From positions 15,801 to 79,800 of the forward strand of contig JBBQKG010000012.1 in assembly GCA_038326655.1 (NCBI GenBank): a stretch of DNA of 64,000 bases. The letters are read 5' to 3'. The notes beneath the pieces are model-generated. The model searched no databases, was not told the origin of the DNA, and saw only the letters and a program-made list of their open reading frames with translations. Positions 42,915 through 55,573 of the stretch are shown piece after piece. This DNA comes from JBBQKG01 sp038326655 (GTDB lineage: Bacteria; Actinomycetota; Thermoleophilia; Solirubrobacterales; JBBDJG01). The translations under genes were made by a program, and so were the position numbers. Position 1 is the stretch's first letter; each line of letters starts with the position of its first letter.

Positions 42915-42938
42915 TTCGATACCTGGAGGTAGACCCAG

Positions 42939-44839
<1,901 letters not shown>

Positions 44840-44840
<1 letters not shown>

Positions 44841-45499
44841 TGGCGAGGGACGCTCAGGACGAGGGCGCTCGTGCTCCGGAAGAGGGTCCTGCTCCTGCCA
44901 GCCGAGCTGAGGGCGTCGCAGGACCCTCTTCCTCCGCATCGCCTGACTCCCCCCCCGAGGTGGGGGAGGAAGAGGAGAAGGTTCAGGGGGAGCTGCGCGA
45001 TTTGGTTTCGGGGCTCGAGCGGGAGCGGGATGAGTATCTCTCGCTGGCTCGGCGGACCAAGGCGGATTTCGAGAACTACCGCAAGCGCGTTGGCCGTGAG
45101 GCTTCGGAGGCCGAGGCGCGCGGGCGGGCCTCGCTTGCGCGTGGGCTGCTGACGGTCGTGGACAACCTCGAGCGGGCGCTCGCGGCGGCGGAGCCTCGAA
45201 ACGAGGACGGTGCCGCGAATCACATCGCCGAGGGCGTGCGACTCGTGTACGAGGAGCTCTCCGGCGTGCTCGCGAACGCGGGCGTCGAGAGCTACGAGCC
45301 GACGGGTGAGCCGTTCGACCCCACCGAGCACGAGGCGATGATGACCCGGGCCGGCGGCGCTGAAGGCGCCGGGAAGGTGCTCGAGGTCTTCGAGAAGGGC
45401 TACCGGCTGAACGGCCAGGTCCTGCGCCCAGCCCGGGTTGTGGTTGGCAATCCTTCACCTGACCCGTCCGCGGGCTTGCCCGCGGACGGAAGTTGCTAG
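44840..45499 (+). CDS. grpE: Nucleotide exchange factor GrpE
   Basis: 219 residues. N-terminal acidic/Pro low-complexity region, long coiled coil (LVSGLERERDEYLSLARRTK, ADFENYRKRVGREASE), then the beta domain ending KVLEVFEKGYRLNGQVLRPA. It exchanges ADP on DnaK. Its ATG overlaps the dnaK TAA (TAATG). The last residues (NPSPDPSAGLPADGSC) go past the normal family end and are encoded by a palindrome and a dispersed repeat. Confidence 0.95.
45452..45489 (+). repeat. Dispersed repeat copy 2 with 24-bp inverted repeat at the grpE 3' end
   Basis: CCTTCACCTGACCCGTCCG (45452-45470) matches the pdhA-tail copy at 18112-18130. It runs into a perfect inverted repeat, CCGTCCGCGGGC/GCCCGCGGACGG, with a TT loop (45464-45489). 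The hairpin lies between the grpE and dnaJ reading frames and could tune their relative expression by processing or partial termination. Confidence 0.55.
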
Positions 45500-45502
45500 T
45501 CG

Positions 45503-46615
45503 ATGGCGAGCGGTGACTACTACGAGACCCTGGGTCTCAAGAAGGGCGCCTCCGCGGAGGAGGTCAAGAAGGCCTACCGCAAGCTCGCTCGCAAGTGGCA
45601 CCCGGATGCGAATCCGGGCGACAGCAGCGCGGAGGAGCGCTTCAAGGAGATCCAGGAGGCCTACTCGGTGCTCTCGGACGACGAGCAGCGCAAGCAGTAC
45701 GACGCCGGCGGCATGTTCGGCGGCGCCGCCGGCTTCCGCTTCGACCCGTCCCAGTTCCGGACCCAGGCCGGCTCGTTCGGCGACATCCTCTCCGACCTGT
45801 TCGGCCGAGGCGGCCAGGCGGGAGGGCGCGTCGGGCGCCAGCCGGGGCGTGACCTCGAGACCGAGGTCCACCTGTCGTTCACGCAGGCGATCAACGGAAC
45901 CGAGATCTCGGTCAACGTGCCGGTCGACGCGGAGTGCTCCACGTGCCACGGCTCCGGCGCGAAGCCCGGGACGGCACCCACGACGTGCCCGCGCTGCAAC
46001 GGGCGGGGCGTCGAAAGCCAGGGCCAGGGGATGTTCTCGATCTCGCAGCCGTGCTCACAGTGCGGCGGCCGCGGCACGGTGGTCGATGATCCCTGCCAGA
46101 CCTGCCACGGGACCGGCCAGACCCATCAGACCAAGCGCTACCGCGTAAAGGTCCCGGCGGGCGTCCGCGAGGGCAGCCGCATCCGGCTGGCCGCGAAGGG
46201 CGAGCCGGGATTTGGCGGCGGGCCGAGTGGGGATCTCTACGTGGTCACGCACGTGTCTGACTCGCCGGTTTTCAGGCGCAAGGGCAACAACCTCGAGGTC
46301 GACGTGCCGATCACGATCGTCGAGGCCGTCACCGGCGGCACCGTCGAGGTGCCGACGCTCGGGGGCACGAAGAAGATCCGGGTGCCGGCCGGTACCGACG
46401 ACGGCAGCGTCCAGAGGCTGCGCGGCGAGGGGCCCGAGAATCTCTCCGGCCGTGGCCGTGGCGACATCCACTACCGGCTCCGCATCGAGGTGCCGCGATC
46501 GCTCACGGAGGAGCAGCAGCAGGCGGTCGAGGAGCTGTCGAAGGTGATGAACGGCAACCCCCGCGCGGAGCTCTTGAAGAAGGCCGCCGATCTGCAAGCC
46601 GATCGGCGGGTGTAG
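45503..46615 (+). CDS. dnaJ: Co-chaperone DnaJ
   Basis: 370 residues, type I Hsp40. J domain (4-68) with HPD in KWHPDANPG; short Gly/Phe region (70-110); zinc domain with four CxxCxGxG-type repeats (CSTCHGSGAKPG, CPRCNGRGVE, CSQCGGRGTV, CQTCHGTGQT); C-terminal substrate domains with RRKGNNLEVDVPITIVEAVTG. Stimulates DnaK ATPase. It follows grpE by 3 bp after the stop, past a strong hairpin. Confidence 0.97.
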   Translation: MASGDYYETLGLKKGASAEEVKKAYRKLARKWHPDANPGDSSAEERFKEIQEAYSVLSDDEQRKQYDAGGMFGGAAGFRFDPSQFRTQAGSFGDILSDLFGRGGQAGGRVGRQPGRDLETEVHLSFTQAINGTEISVNVPVDAECSTCHGSGAKPGTAPTTCPRCNGRGVESQGQGMFSISQPCSQCGGRGTVVDDPCQTCHGTGQTHQTKRYRVKVPAGVREGSRIRLAAKGEPGFGGGPSGDLYVVTHVSDSPVFRRKGNNLEVDVPITIVEAVTGGTVEVPTLGGTKKIRVPAGTDDGSVQRLRGEGPENLSGRGRGDIHYRLRIEVPRSLTEEQQQAVEELSKVMNGNPRAELLKKAADLQADRRV

Positions 46616-46621
46616 GGCGGG

Positions 46622-47072
46622 ATGACCGCAGCGAGAAACGAAATCTTCGAGGACGACCAGGGAGTCTTCATGATCTCGATCGCCGCCGAGCTTGCGGGCA
46701 TGCACCCGCAGACGCTGCGCATCTACGAGTCGAGGGGCCTGATCAAGCCGAAGCGCTCGCCGAAGCAGACGCGCCTCTACTCGCGGCGCGACGTCGAGCG
46801 TCTGAGGCGGATCCAGGAGCTCACGACCGACTTCGGGTTGAACCTCGCGGGCGTCGAGCGCGTGCTTGCGCTCGAGGAGGTGATGACCTCGATGCAAGCG
46901 GAGCTGGACCGGGTCCGCGAGCAGGCCATTGCGCTCGAGCGCGACATGCGCGAGCGCATCCAGCAAGTGCATCGCTCCTACAAGCGCGAGCTGGTGCCGT
47001 GGCGGCCGCCCGGCGAGATGGTTCGCAGCAGAAACTTCAGACCAATACGAATTCGAGTGGAAAGAAACCAAG

Positions 47073-47083
<11 letters not shown>
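46622..47083 (+). CDS. hspR: MerR-family heat-shock repressor HspR
   Basis: 153 residues. The winged-HTH has MISIAAELAGMHPQTLRIYESRGLI and KRSPKQTRLYSRRDVERLRR, the HspR/MerR form. A coiled coil follows (SMQAELDRVREQAIALERDM). HspR represses its own operon through HAIR operators with DnaK as co-repressor in other actinobacteria. 6 bp after dnaJ; its 3' end overlaps clpB by 11 bp. Confidence 0.93.
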
Positions 47084-49712
<2,629 letters not shown>

Positions 49713-49725
49713 AAAGGTTTGATCC

Positions 49726-49742
49726 ACGGGCTCCGGGCCCGT
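49726..49742 (+). terminator. Hairpin after clpB
   Basis: ACGGGC/GCCCGT stem with a 5-nt loop, 14 bp after the clpB stop and just before the long palindrome at 49748. No T-run. Possible first part of a bipartite terminator. Confidence 0.4.
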
Positions 49743-49747
49743 ATGCT

Positions 49748-49781
49748 CCTGCCCTCGCCGCAGGCCTGCGGCGAGGGCAGG
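49748..49781 (+). promoter_or_regulatory. 34-bp perfect palindrome covering the ribosome-binding region of the sigma gene
   Basis: Two 17-nt arms with no mismatch: CCTGCCCTCGCCGCAGG then its reverse complement. The 3' arm contains the purine-rich GAGGGCAGGG, the only Shine-Dalgarno-like sequence for the sigma-factor ATG at 49787, and ends 5 bp before it. In RNA it would make a very stable GC stem hiding that site. It could also be the terminator of the heat-shock operon or a DNA-binding site. Confidence 0.7.
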
Positions 49782-49786
49782 GACGG

Positions 49787-50371
49787 ATGGCAGACCGCGA
49801 GCTAGATCGGACCAGTCTCGGTGGTCACGTCGATCGCCTCTATCGCGCAGCCTGGGCGATGTGCGGTTCGCGGGAGGAGGCCGAGGACCTCGTGCAGGAC
49901 ACCTTCCTCAAGGTGATGTCGCGCCCGCGGCTGCTGCGCTCCGAGGACGACCTCGGCTACCTGCTGCGAGCGCTGCGCAACACCTTTCTCTCCGGCCGCC
50001 GGTCGGCGGGCCGCACGCTAGTCGCCGAGCCGTTCGACGAGCGCCTCGAGCTGATCGAGGACCGGAGCGCCCGGCCGCCGGACGAGGCGGCCGAGGCGCG
50101 GGAGGTCTATGCCGCGATCGCCGCGCTGCCCCCGAAGTGCCGCGACGCGCTCGTCGCGGTGGACGTGCTCGGGCTTTCCTACCGCGAGGCGGCGCGGGCC
50201 CTGCGGGTGCGGCCCGAGACGATCACGAGCCGCCTGTACCGCGCGCGCAACCAGGTCGGGGCCCGGCTTCGCGGGCTCGAGCCCGCGAAGCCCAAGACCC
50301 GGGCCGCGCGAACGCCGCTCGGCTCAGGCCGAGAGCTCGACCAGCGTCCCGCCCCGCACGCCGCCCGCTGA
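49787..50371 (+). CDS. ECF-type RNA polymerase sigma factor
   Basis: 194 residues. Region 2: LYRAAWAMCGSREEAEDLVQDTFLKVMSRP, interrupted only by normal helix sequence. Region 4: LPPKCRDALVAVDVLGLSYREAARALRV followed by PETITSRLYRARNQVGARL. The C-terminal tail is basic (KPKTRAARTPLG). The start ATG lies just after a 34-bp palindrome, about 75 bp past the clpB stop. Its last 48 bp overlap the convergent anti-sigma-like gene, an unusual arrangement, since ECF sigma and anti-sigma genes normally run in tandem. Confidence 0.88.
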   Translation: MADRELDRTSLGGHVDRLYRAAWAMCGSREEAEDLVQDTFLKVMSRPRLLRSEDDLGYLLRALRNTFLSGRRSAGRTLVAEPFDERLELIEDRSARPPDEAAEAREVYAAIAALPPKCRDALVAVDVLGLSYREAARALRVRPETITSRLYRARNQVGARLRGLEPAKPKTRAARTPLGSGRELDQRPAPHAAR

Positions 50372-51055
50372 CACCAGGCACGTATGGCCACGTCGCTGCC
50401 ATGTCACCGCGATGCGGCCGTTCGCCCTGAACACATGGCGTAGCCGGCCCTCCCATCGCGCGGGTCGCGACGAGGCCGGAATGCTCATCGGGCCACCGGA
50501 GACGATCGTGTACGCGACCCGCTGCCCGCGCTTCTCGTAGAAGACGGTCGTCGCCCGCCGGCTGCCGAGGCGGTCCACCCGCGAGCCACGGGCGCGCCAG
50601 CCGTACTCGTGCCTCCAGTCCGGGTATCGCACGCCGTCGACGGCGACGCCGGGGAGCGTCCGCGCACCGGGCCGGGAGACGGGCCGGGACGACATCGCCG
50701 CCCTCGCGCCGAAGGCCGTCGTAGCCGCGAGCGTCGGCGGCGCCGGCTCGGAGCCCACGGTCACCAGCAGCGTGGTCGTCGCCGCCACGGCGGCGGCGCC
50801 GGCAAGGGCGAATGCACGCCTCCTGCGCGATCGGGTCGGGGCGGCGGCGACCGCGTCGCGCAGCCGCGCCGGGGCGCGCTCGTCGCGGGCGCGAACCGCT
50901 GCGAGCACCTCCTCCTGCTCCCGCAGCAGCGCCTGCAGCCTGGGAGACGCCGCCACCCGCGCCTCCACGGCGGGGCGACGGCGGGGCGGGAGTGAGCCGT
51001 CCGCAAGGGCGGCCAGCTCTCGATCTCTACTCCTGCTCGTTGCCCACATCTTCAT
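50324..51055 (-). CDS. Anti-sigma-factor-like membrane protein without zinc ligands
   Basis: 243 residues. N-terminal cytoplasmic helices (RDRELAALADGSLPPRRRPA, VEARVAASPRLQALLREQEE) follow the anti-sigma (RsrA/ZAS) helix pattern, but the HxxxCxxC zinc site is absent: ASPRLQALL stands where CxxC is usual. One transmembrane helix (AFALAGAAAVAATTTLLVTV, 81-100) is followed by an extracytoplasmic beta-rich domain. It is convergent with, and overlaps by 48 bp, the ECF sigma gene. The pairing is inference from layout and adjacency. Confidence 0.65.
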   Translation of the reverse strand: MKMWATSRSRDRELAALADGSLPPRRRPAVEARVAASPRLQALLREQEEVLAAVRARDERAPARLRDAVAAAPTRSRRRRAFALAGAAAVAATTTLLVTVGSEPAPPTLAATTAFGARAAMSSRPVSRPGARTLPGVAVDGVRYPDWRHEYGWRARGSRVDRLGSRRATTVFYEKRGQRVAYTIVSGGPMSIPASSRPARWEGRLRHVFRANGRIAVTWQRRGHTCLVSAGGVRGGTLVELSA

Positions 51056-51152
51056 TTGGCCGCGCTGCGCCCGAACTCTACGCCCAGGGAGAGCGCCGGC
51101 GGGCTGGCCACCCGCCGGCTTCCCGTGGACTTTGCGAATCCCCCTGCCGCTG

Positions 51153-51410
51153 CTACCGCTTCTGCCCGCGGACGCAGGCGATGTCGTACTGCGACACCGC
51201 GTTGCCACTGCGACTGTTCGCCGCCGACGGCGTCCCCTCGCTGCCCGCGTAGTGGCTCTCGGCGTTCGCGAACCCGCCGGTGCTGAAGCCGGGTGGCGGG
51301 TTCGCTCCCGGATCCTCACACGACGCGTTCGGTTGACCGGCGAAGGACACCCCTGCGCCAAACGGCGTCAAGGCCGCCGCGATGACGAGCGCTATCGGCA
51401 CTCTTTTCAT
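51153..51410 (-). CDS. Small secreted protein
   Basis: 85 residues with a clean signal peptide (MKRVPIALVIAAALTPFGAG, cleavage after SFA). The mature 60 residues are Gly/Ser/Asn-rich with two Cys (ASCEDPG, DIACV), likely disulfide-linked, and the pattern PPPGFSTGGFANAESHYAG. AAAGGGGA lies 3 to 10 bp before ATG. I recall the PGFxTxGFxxAxxxYAG pattern from other small actinobacterial exported proteins but know no function. Divergent from the GYD gene. Confidence 0.65.
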   Translation of the reverse strand: MKRVPIALVIAAALTPFGAGVSFAGQPNASCEDPGANPPPGFSTGGFANAESHYAGSEGTPSAANSRSGNAVSQYDIACVRGQKR

Positions 51411-51515
51411 CCGTCCCCTTTCCTCGTGTGGAGGGTTTCTTGTTAGCAAGGACGCCAACCGCGGCCCGTTTCTTCTATAACCGCCCCAACGGTCCCACCG
51501 ACGACAGGAGAAGAC

Positions 51516-51797
51516 ATGCCGACTTTCGTCATGCTCACGACGCTCACCTCGGAGGGCGTCCAGACCGTCAAGAACAACCCGAACCGGATCAAGGAGGTCA
51601 ACAAGGAGCTCGAGCAGATCGGGGCCAAGGTCGTGGCGCAGTGGGCCACGCTGGGCCGGTTCGACTTCGTGAACATCGTCGAAGCGCCCGACGAGAAGAC
51701 GATGGCGAAGGTGTCGCTCGAGCTGGGATCCCGCGGAACCGCGCATTACGAGTCGCTCCCGGCGATCCCGATCGACGAGTTCATCGACTTCGTCTGA
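51516..51797 (+). CDS. GYD-domain protein
   Basis: 93-residue alpha+beta-barrel protein of the GYD family. It starts PTFVMLTTLTSEGVQTVKNN and contains the family block VAQWATLGRFDFVNIVEAPD, where GxyDxv is the name-giving motif (here GRFDFV). Function of the family is not known. AGGAG lies 5 bp before ATG. A TATAAC at 51475-51480 may be its -10. Confidence 0.85.
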   Translation: MPTFVMLTTLTSEGVQTVKNNPNRIKEVNKELEQIGAKVVAQWATLGRFDFVNIVEAPDEKTMAKVSLELGSRGTAHYESLPAIPIDEFIDFV

Positions 51798-51842
51798 GGC
51801 GCTTCTCCTGCGCTGCTGCCCCTGCTTTAACGTGAGATAGCC

Positions 51843-52364
51843 ATCGCCGTCAAGCCCGGAACCACCACGCGCACCGTCTGCTACCGGCACCCAGGCCGGG
51901 AGACGGCCGTGTCGTGCTCGAACTGCGAGCGGCCGATCTGCACCGACTGCATGGTGTACACGCCGGTCGGGATCAAGTGCCCGGACTGCGCACGCCTGCC
52001 CCGCTCCGCGATCGTGCGGCTCAAGCCCGACCGCGTCGCGCTGGCGCTTGCAACCGCCTTCGGCGTCGGCACCGCGATGGGAGTCGGGATCGTCTTCCTG
52101 CAGGGCGTCGGGCTATTCTTCGCGCTGATCCTCGGGTGGCTGATCGGGATCGGGATGGGCGAGGCGGTGCTCGCGGCAAGCGGCCGGTACCGCGCCCCGG
52201 CGACCGGCTGGATCGCGGTGGCCGGGTCCATCTGGGCCTACGCGGTCCCGTATCTCATCTACTACGGAGCCGATGTCGGCGCCGTCGCCCGCAGCGCAAA
52301 CCTGGTCTGGGTCGTGATCGGCGCCGGGATCGCCGGCTACGTCTCCTACAACCGGACCCAATGA
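51843..52364 (+). CDS. B-box zinc-finger membrane protein, probable ATC start
   Basis: 173 residues if begun at ATC 51843. Residues 10-50 form a B-box-type zinc finger (CYRHPGRETAVSCSNCERPI then CTDC and GIKCPDCAR), a module often attached to rhomboid-family membrane proteins. Three to four transmembrane helices follow, beginning ALATAFGVGTAMGVGIVF. The first ATG/GTG/TTG in frame is GTG 51909, which would cut off the CYRH ligands. The frame is open only from 51831 and holds no standard start before 51909. ATC at 51843 (IAVKPGTTTRTVCYRHP) fits the expected N-terminus. Confidence 0.65.
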   Translation: MAVKPGTTTRTVCYRHPGRETAVSCSNCERPICTDCMVYTPVGIKCPDCARLPRSAIVRLKPDRVALALATAFGVGTAMGVGIVFLQGVGLFFALILGWLIGIGMGEAVLAASGRYRAPATGWIAVAGSIWAYAVPYLIYYGADVGAVARSANLVWVVIGAGIAGYVSYNRTQ

Positions 52365-52395
52365 ACGCGCTCTTACACCGAAGACTGAAGTCGTT

Positions 52396-53670
52396 GTGAA
52401 AGTGCTCGTGGTCGGGAGCGGCGGGCGGGAGCACGCGATCGTGCGTGCGCTCCGGCGCAGCCCCCGGCGCCCCGAGGTGCTTTGCACGCCCGGCAACGCC
52501 GGCATCGCGGAGGATGCGCAGTGCTTCGACGTGGTCGCGGAGGACCTCGACGCGCTCGTCGCGCTGGCGGCCGACCAGGATGCCGGCCTGACGGTCGTGG
52601 GGCCTGAGGCGCCGCTGGCCGCGGGGCTCGTGGACGCGCTCGAGGCCGAGGGCCGGCGCGCGTTCGGCCCCCGCGCGGAGGCGGCCCGGCTCGAGGGCAG
52701 CAAGGCCTTCGCAAAGGAGATCATGAGCGCGGCGGGGGTGCCGACCGCCGCCCACGTCGTGTTCGAGTCCTACGAGCAGGCCGAGGCGCAGATGGACTGC
52801 GCCTCCTATCCGGCCGTCCTCAAGGCGGACGGGCTGGCCGCGGGCAAGGGCGTGATCATCGCGCCGGACCCGCGGACCGCGAAGCAGGCGCTGCGCGCGT
52901 TCTTCCTCGACTCGCGCTTTGGCGAGGCCGGCGAGCGGGTAATACTCGAGGAGCATCTCGAGGGCGAGGAGTTGTCCCTGCTGGCGCTCTGCGACGGCGA
53001 GATTGTCGTGCCGATGGCGTCCGCCCAGGACTACAAGCGCATCCACGACGGCGACGAAGGGCCGAACACCGGCGGCATGGGCAGCTACTCGCCCGTCCCC
53101 GGCATCGGCCCGGACGAGGCCGCGGAGCTCGTCGTCCAGGTGCACGAGCCGGTCGTCGAGGAGCTCGCGCGCCGGGGCATCGAGTACCGGGGCGTGCTCT
53201 ACGCCGGCCTGATGCGGACCGCAGCGGGGCCCAAGGTGCTCGAGTTCAACTGCCGGTTCGGGGACCCGGAGACGCAGGCCGTCCTGCCGCGCCTGCGGAG
53301 CGACCTGCTCGGCGCTCTGGAGGCAACCCTGCGTCCCGGCGGCCTGCGCGACGCGCCACTCGCATGGTCCGAGGGTTCCGCCGTGACGGTCGTGATGGCG
53401 TCCCGCGGTTACCCGGAGTCCCACAGCGCCGGAGACGCGATCGCCGGGCTCGGCGAGGGTTCGGACGCCGAGGTGACGCATGCCGGGACAGCCCGGCGTG
53501 ACGGCGCGATCGTGACCGCGGGGGGACGAGTCCTCAACGTGACGGGACTGGGCCCGACCGTGGGCCAGGCGCGCGAGCGCGCCTACCGCGCCGTCGAGCA
53601 GATCAGCTTCGACGGGGCACAGTATCGCCGTGACATCGCGGCACGTGTGGGCGTGCGCGTGCCTGGATAG
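52396..53670 (+). CDS. purD: Phosphoribosylamine-glycine ligase
   Basis: GAR synthetase, step 2 of purine synthesis: phosphoribosylamine + glycine + ATP. 424 residues. N-domain VLVVGSGGREHAIVRAL, ATP-grasp with AVLKADGLAAGKGVIIA, and EFNCRFGDPETQAVLPRL near the metal site. The GTG at 52396 starts right at the first strand. First gene of the purine operon. The 31-bp gap after the B-box gene holds no clear promoter. Confidence 0.96.
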   Translation: MKVLVVGSGGREHAIVRALRRSPRRPEVLCTPGNAGIAEDAQCFDVVAEDLDALVALAADQDAGLTVVGPEAPLAAGLVDALEAEGRRAFGPRAEAARLEGSKAFAKEIMSAAGVPTAAHVVFESYEQAEAQMDCASYPAVLKADGLAAGKGVIIAPDPRTAKQALRAFFLDSRFGEAGERVILEEHLEGEELSLLALCDGEIVVPMASAQDYKRIHDGDEGPNTGGMGSYSPVPGIGPDEAAELVVQVHEPVVEELARRGIEYRGVLYAGLMRTAAGPKVLEFNCRFGDPETQAVLPRLRSDLLGALEATLRPGGLRDAPLAWSEGSAVTVVMASRGYPESHSAGDAIAGLGEGSDAEVTHAGTARRDGAIVTAGGRVLNVTGLGPTVGQARERAYRAVEQISFDGAQYRRDIAARVGVRVPG

Positions 53671-53679
53671 GCTGCTGCC

Positions 53680-54189
53680 GTGGAGACGATCGAGCCACAG
53701 CACGGAACCGCGACGAGCCAGGCCGAGCCGGCCGAGCTGGAGCCGCTTCCGGAGGTCGAGGAAGCCTTCGACGAGATCGACGTGGATGCCCCGCGCGTGG
53801 GGATCATCATGGGCTCGGCGAGCGACAAGCCGACGATGCAGCCCGCGGGCGAGGAGCTGCGCGAGCGCGGCATCCGCTTCGAGGTGCGGGTGCTCTCGGC
53901 ACACCGCGACCCCGAGGCGGTCGCCGAGTACGCGCGCAACGCCCACATGCGGGGCCTGCGCGTGATCATCGCCGCGGCGGGCATGTCGGCGGCGCTTCCC
54001 GGAGTCGTCTCCGCCCACACCGACCTGCCGGTGATCGGGGTCCCGATCAAGGCCAAGAACACCGTCGCGGACGGCCTCGACGCGCTGCTGTCGGTGGTGC
54101 AGATGCCACCCGGCGTGCCGGTCGCCTGCGTCGCGATCAACGGCGCCCGGAACGCGGCCGTGCTGACCGCGCGCATCCTCGGTTGTTGA
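53680..54189 (+). CDS. purE: N5-carboxyaminoimidazole ribonucleotide mutase
   Basis: Converts N5-CAIR to CAIR (class I PurE) or carboxylates AIR directly (class II). 169 residues. It has an acidic extension of about 35 residues, then VGIIMGSASDKPTM, VLSAHRDPEAV, AAAGMSAALPGVVSAHTDLP and IGVPIKAKN. No purK is found next to it, though class I PurE usually needs one; it may be elsewhere. GTG start, 9 bp after purD. Confidence 0.93.
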   Translation: METIEPQHGTATSQAEPAELEPLPEVEEAFDEIDVDAPRVGIIMGSASDKPTMQPAGEELRERGIRFEVRVLSAHRDPEAVAEYARNAHMRGLRVIIAAAGMSAALPGVVSAHTDLPVIGVPIKAKNTVADGLDALLSVVQMPPGVPVACVAINGARNAAVLTARILGC

Positions 54190-54191
54190 TG

Positions 54192-54236
54192 AGGCGGCCA
54201 TGCCGGCGCTCCAGCGTGCCGGCGGCAAAGCCGCCT
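54192..54236 (+). repeat. Inverted repeat between purE and purB
   Basis: AGGCGGC (54192-54198) pairs with GCCGCCT (54230-54236), with further GCCGGC complementarity inside, in the 55-bp purE-purB gap. This is the longest intergenic gap in the pur operon. It may be a REP-like hairpin or an attenuating/processing structure. Confidence 0.5.
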
Positions 54237-54244
54237 GATCTTTC

Positions 54245-55546
54245 GTGATCGAGCGCTACACGCGCGCCGAGATGGGCCAGATCTGGTCCGAGCGACGCAA
54301 GTTCGAGACCTGGCTCGAGGTCGAGCTTGCGGTGTGCGAGGTACTCGCCGAGCGCGGGGTGATCCCGGGAAGTGACATGGAGGCGATCCGAGGCGCGTCG
54401 TTCGAGGTCGCAGCCGTGAAGGAGCGTGAGCAGGTCACCGACCACGACGTCGCCGCGTTCGTGGACGTGGTCGCGGCCTCGATCGGCAAGTCCGGGCGCT
54501 GGCTGCACTACGGGCTGACGTCCTCCGACGTGCTCGACACAGGGCTGGCGCTGCAGCTGCGCGACGCCGGCAAGGTGCTGCTGACCGACGCCGGTGAGCT
54601 GGTGGGCGTGCTCGTCGCGCAGGCGCGCGAGTACCGCGACACGATCTGCATCGGGCGCACCCACGGCGTGCACGCCGAGCCCACGACCTTCGGCGTGAAG
54701 CTCGCCGGGTTCGCGTTCGAGGCCGAGCGGAGCCGACGCCGGCTGGAGGTCGCCCTGGCCCAGCTTGCGGTGGGCAAGCTGTCGGGCGCGGTGGGCACGT
54801 ACTCGGCGCTCGACCCCACCGTCGAGAAGGCGGTGATGGACCACCTCGGCCTCGAGCACGAGCCGGTCTCGACGCAGGTCGTGCCCCGGGACCGCCACGC
54901 GGAGCTGCTCAGCGCGGTGGCGCTCGCGGGCGCGTCGCTCGAGCGCCTGGCGACCGAGATCAGGCATCTCCAGCGCACGGAGGTGCGCGAGGTCGAGGAG
55001 CCCTTCAAGGAGGGCCAGAAAGGCTCCAGCGCGATGCCCCACAAGCGGAACCCGATCGTGTCCGAGCGCGTCACCGGACTGGCGCGGGTCCTGCGAGGCA
55101 ACGCGCAGGCCGGCCTCGAGAACGTCGCCCTGTGGCACGAGCGGGACATCTCGCACTCCTCCGCGGAGCGGATCGTGCTGCCCGACTCGACCACCCTGCT
55201 GGACTACATGTACAACCTCGCGATCCGCGTCGTCGGCGGGCTGCGGGTCGATCCCGAGCGGATGCGGGAGAACCTCGAGCTGACCCACGGAGCGATCTTC
55301 AGCCAGAGCCTGCTGAACGCACTGGTCGAGGCGGGGCTGGGACGAGACGTCGCCTACCGGGTGGTTCAGCGAGCCGCGCAGGCGGCGTGGGACGAGCGGC
55401 GGCCGTTCCGGCAGCTGCTCGAGGCCGAGCCCGAGGTGGCCGGCCACCTCGACGCGCCACAGCTCGACGAGCTGTTCGACTACGGGCGGTTTTTGCGCAA
55501 TCTGCCCGCTGTGTTCGAGCGCCTCGACGTGCTCGTCGTAGGGTAG
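54245..55546 (+). CDS. purB: Adenylosuccinate lyase
   Basis: Acts twice in purine synthesis, releasing fumarate from SAICAR and from adenylosuccinate. 433 residues. Motifs: HYGLTSSDVLDTGLALQLRD, GRTHGVHAEPTTFG (catalytic His) and the fumarase-superfamily loop GSSAMPHKRNPI with the catalytic Ser. GTG start at 54245 and the N-terminus IERYTRAEMGQIWSERRKFE is standard. Confidence 0.96.
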   Translation: MIERYTRAEMGQIWSERRKFETWLEVELAVCEVLAERGVIPGSDMEAIRGASFEVAAVKEREQVTDHDVAAFVDVVAASIGKSGRWLHYGLTSSDVLDTGLALQLRDAGKVLLTDAGELVGVLVAQAREYRDTICIGRTHGVHAEPTTFGVKLAGFAFEAERSRRRLEVALAQLAVGKLSGAVGTYSALDPTVEKAVMDHLGLEHEPVSTQVVPRDRHAELLSAVALAGASLERLATEIRHLQRTEVREVEEPFKEGQKGSSAMPHKRNPIVSERVTGLARVLRGNAQAGLENVALWHERDISHSSAERIVLPDSTTLLDYMYNLAIRVVGGLRVDPERMRENLELTHGAIFSQSLLNALVEAGLGRDVAYRVVQRAAQAAWDERRPFRQLLEAEPEVAGHLDAPQLDELFDYGRFLRNLPAVFERLDVLVVG

Positions 55547-55573
55547 GCCGCTCACACTGTTAGCATCGGGATC

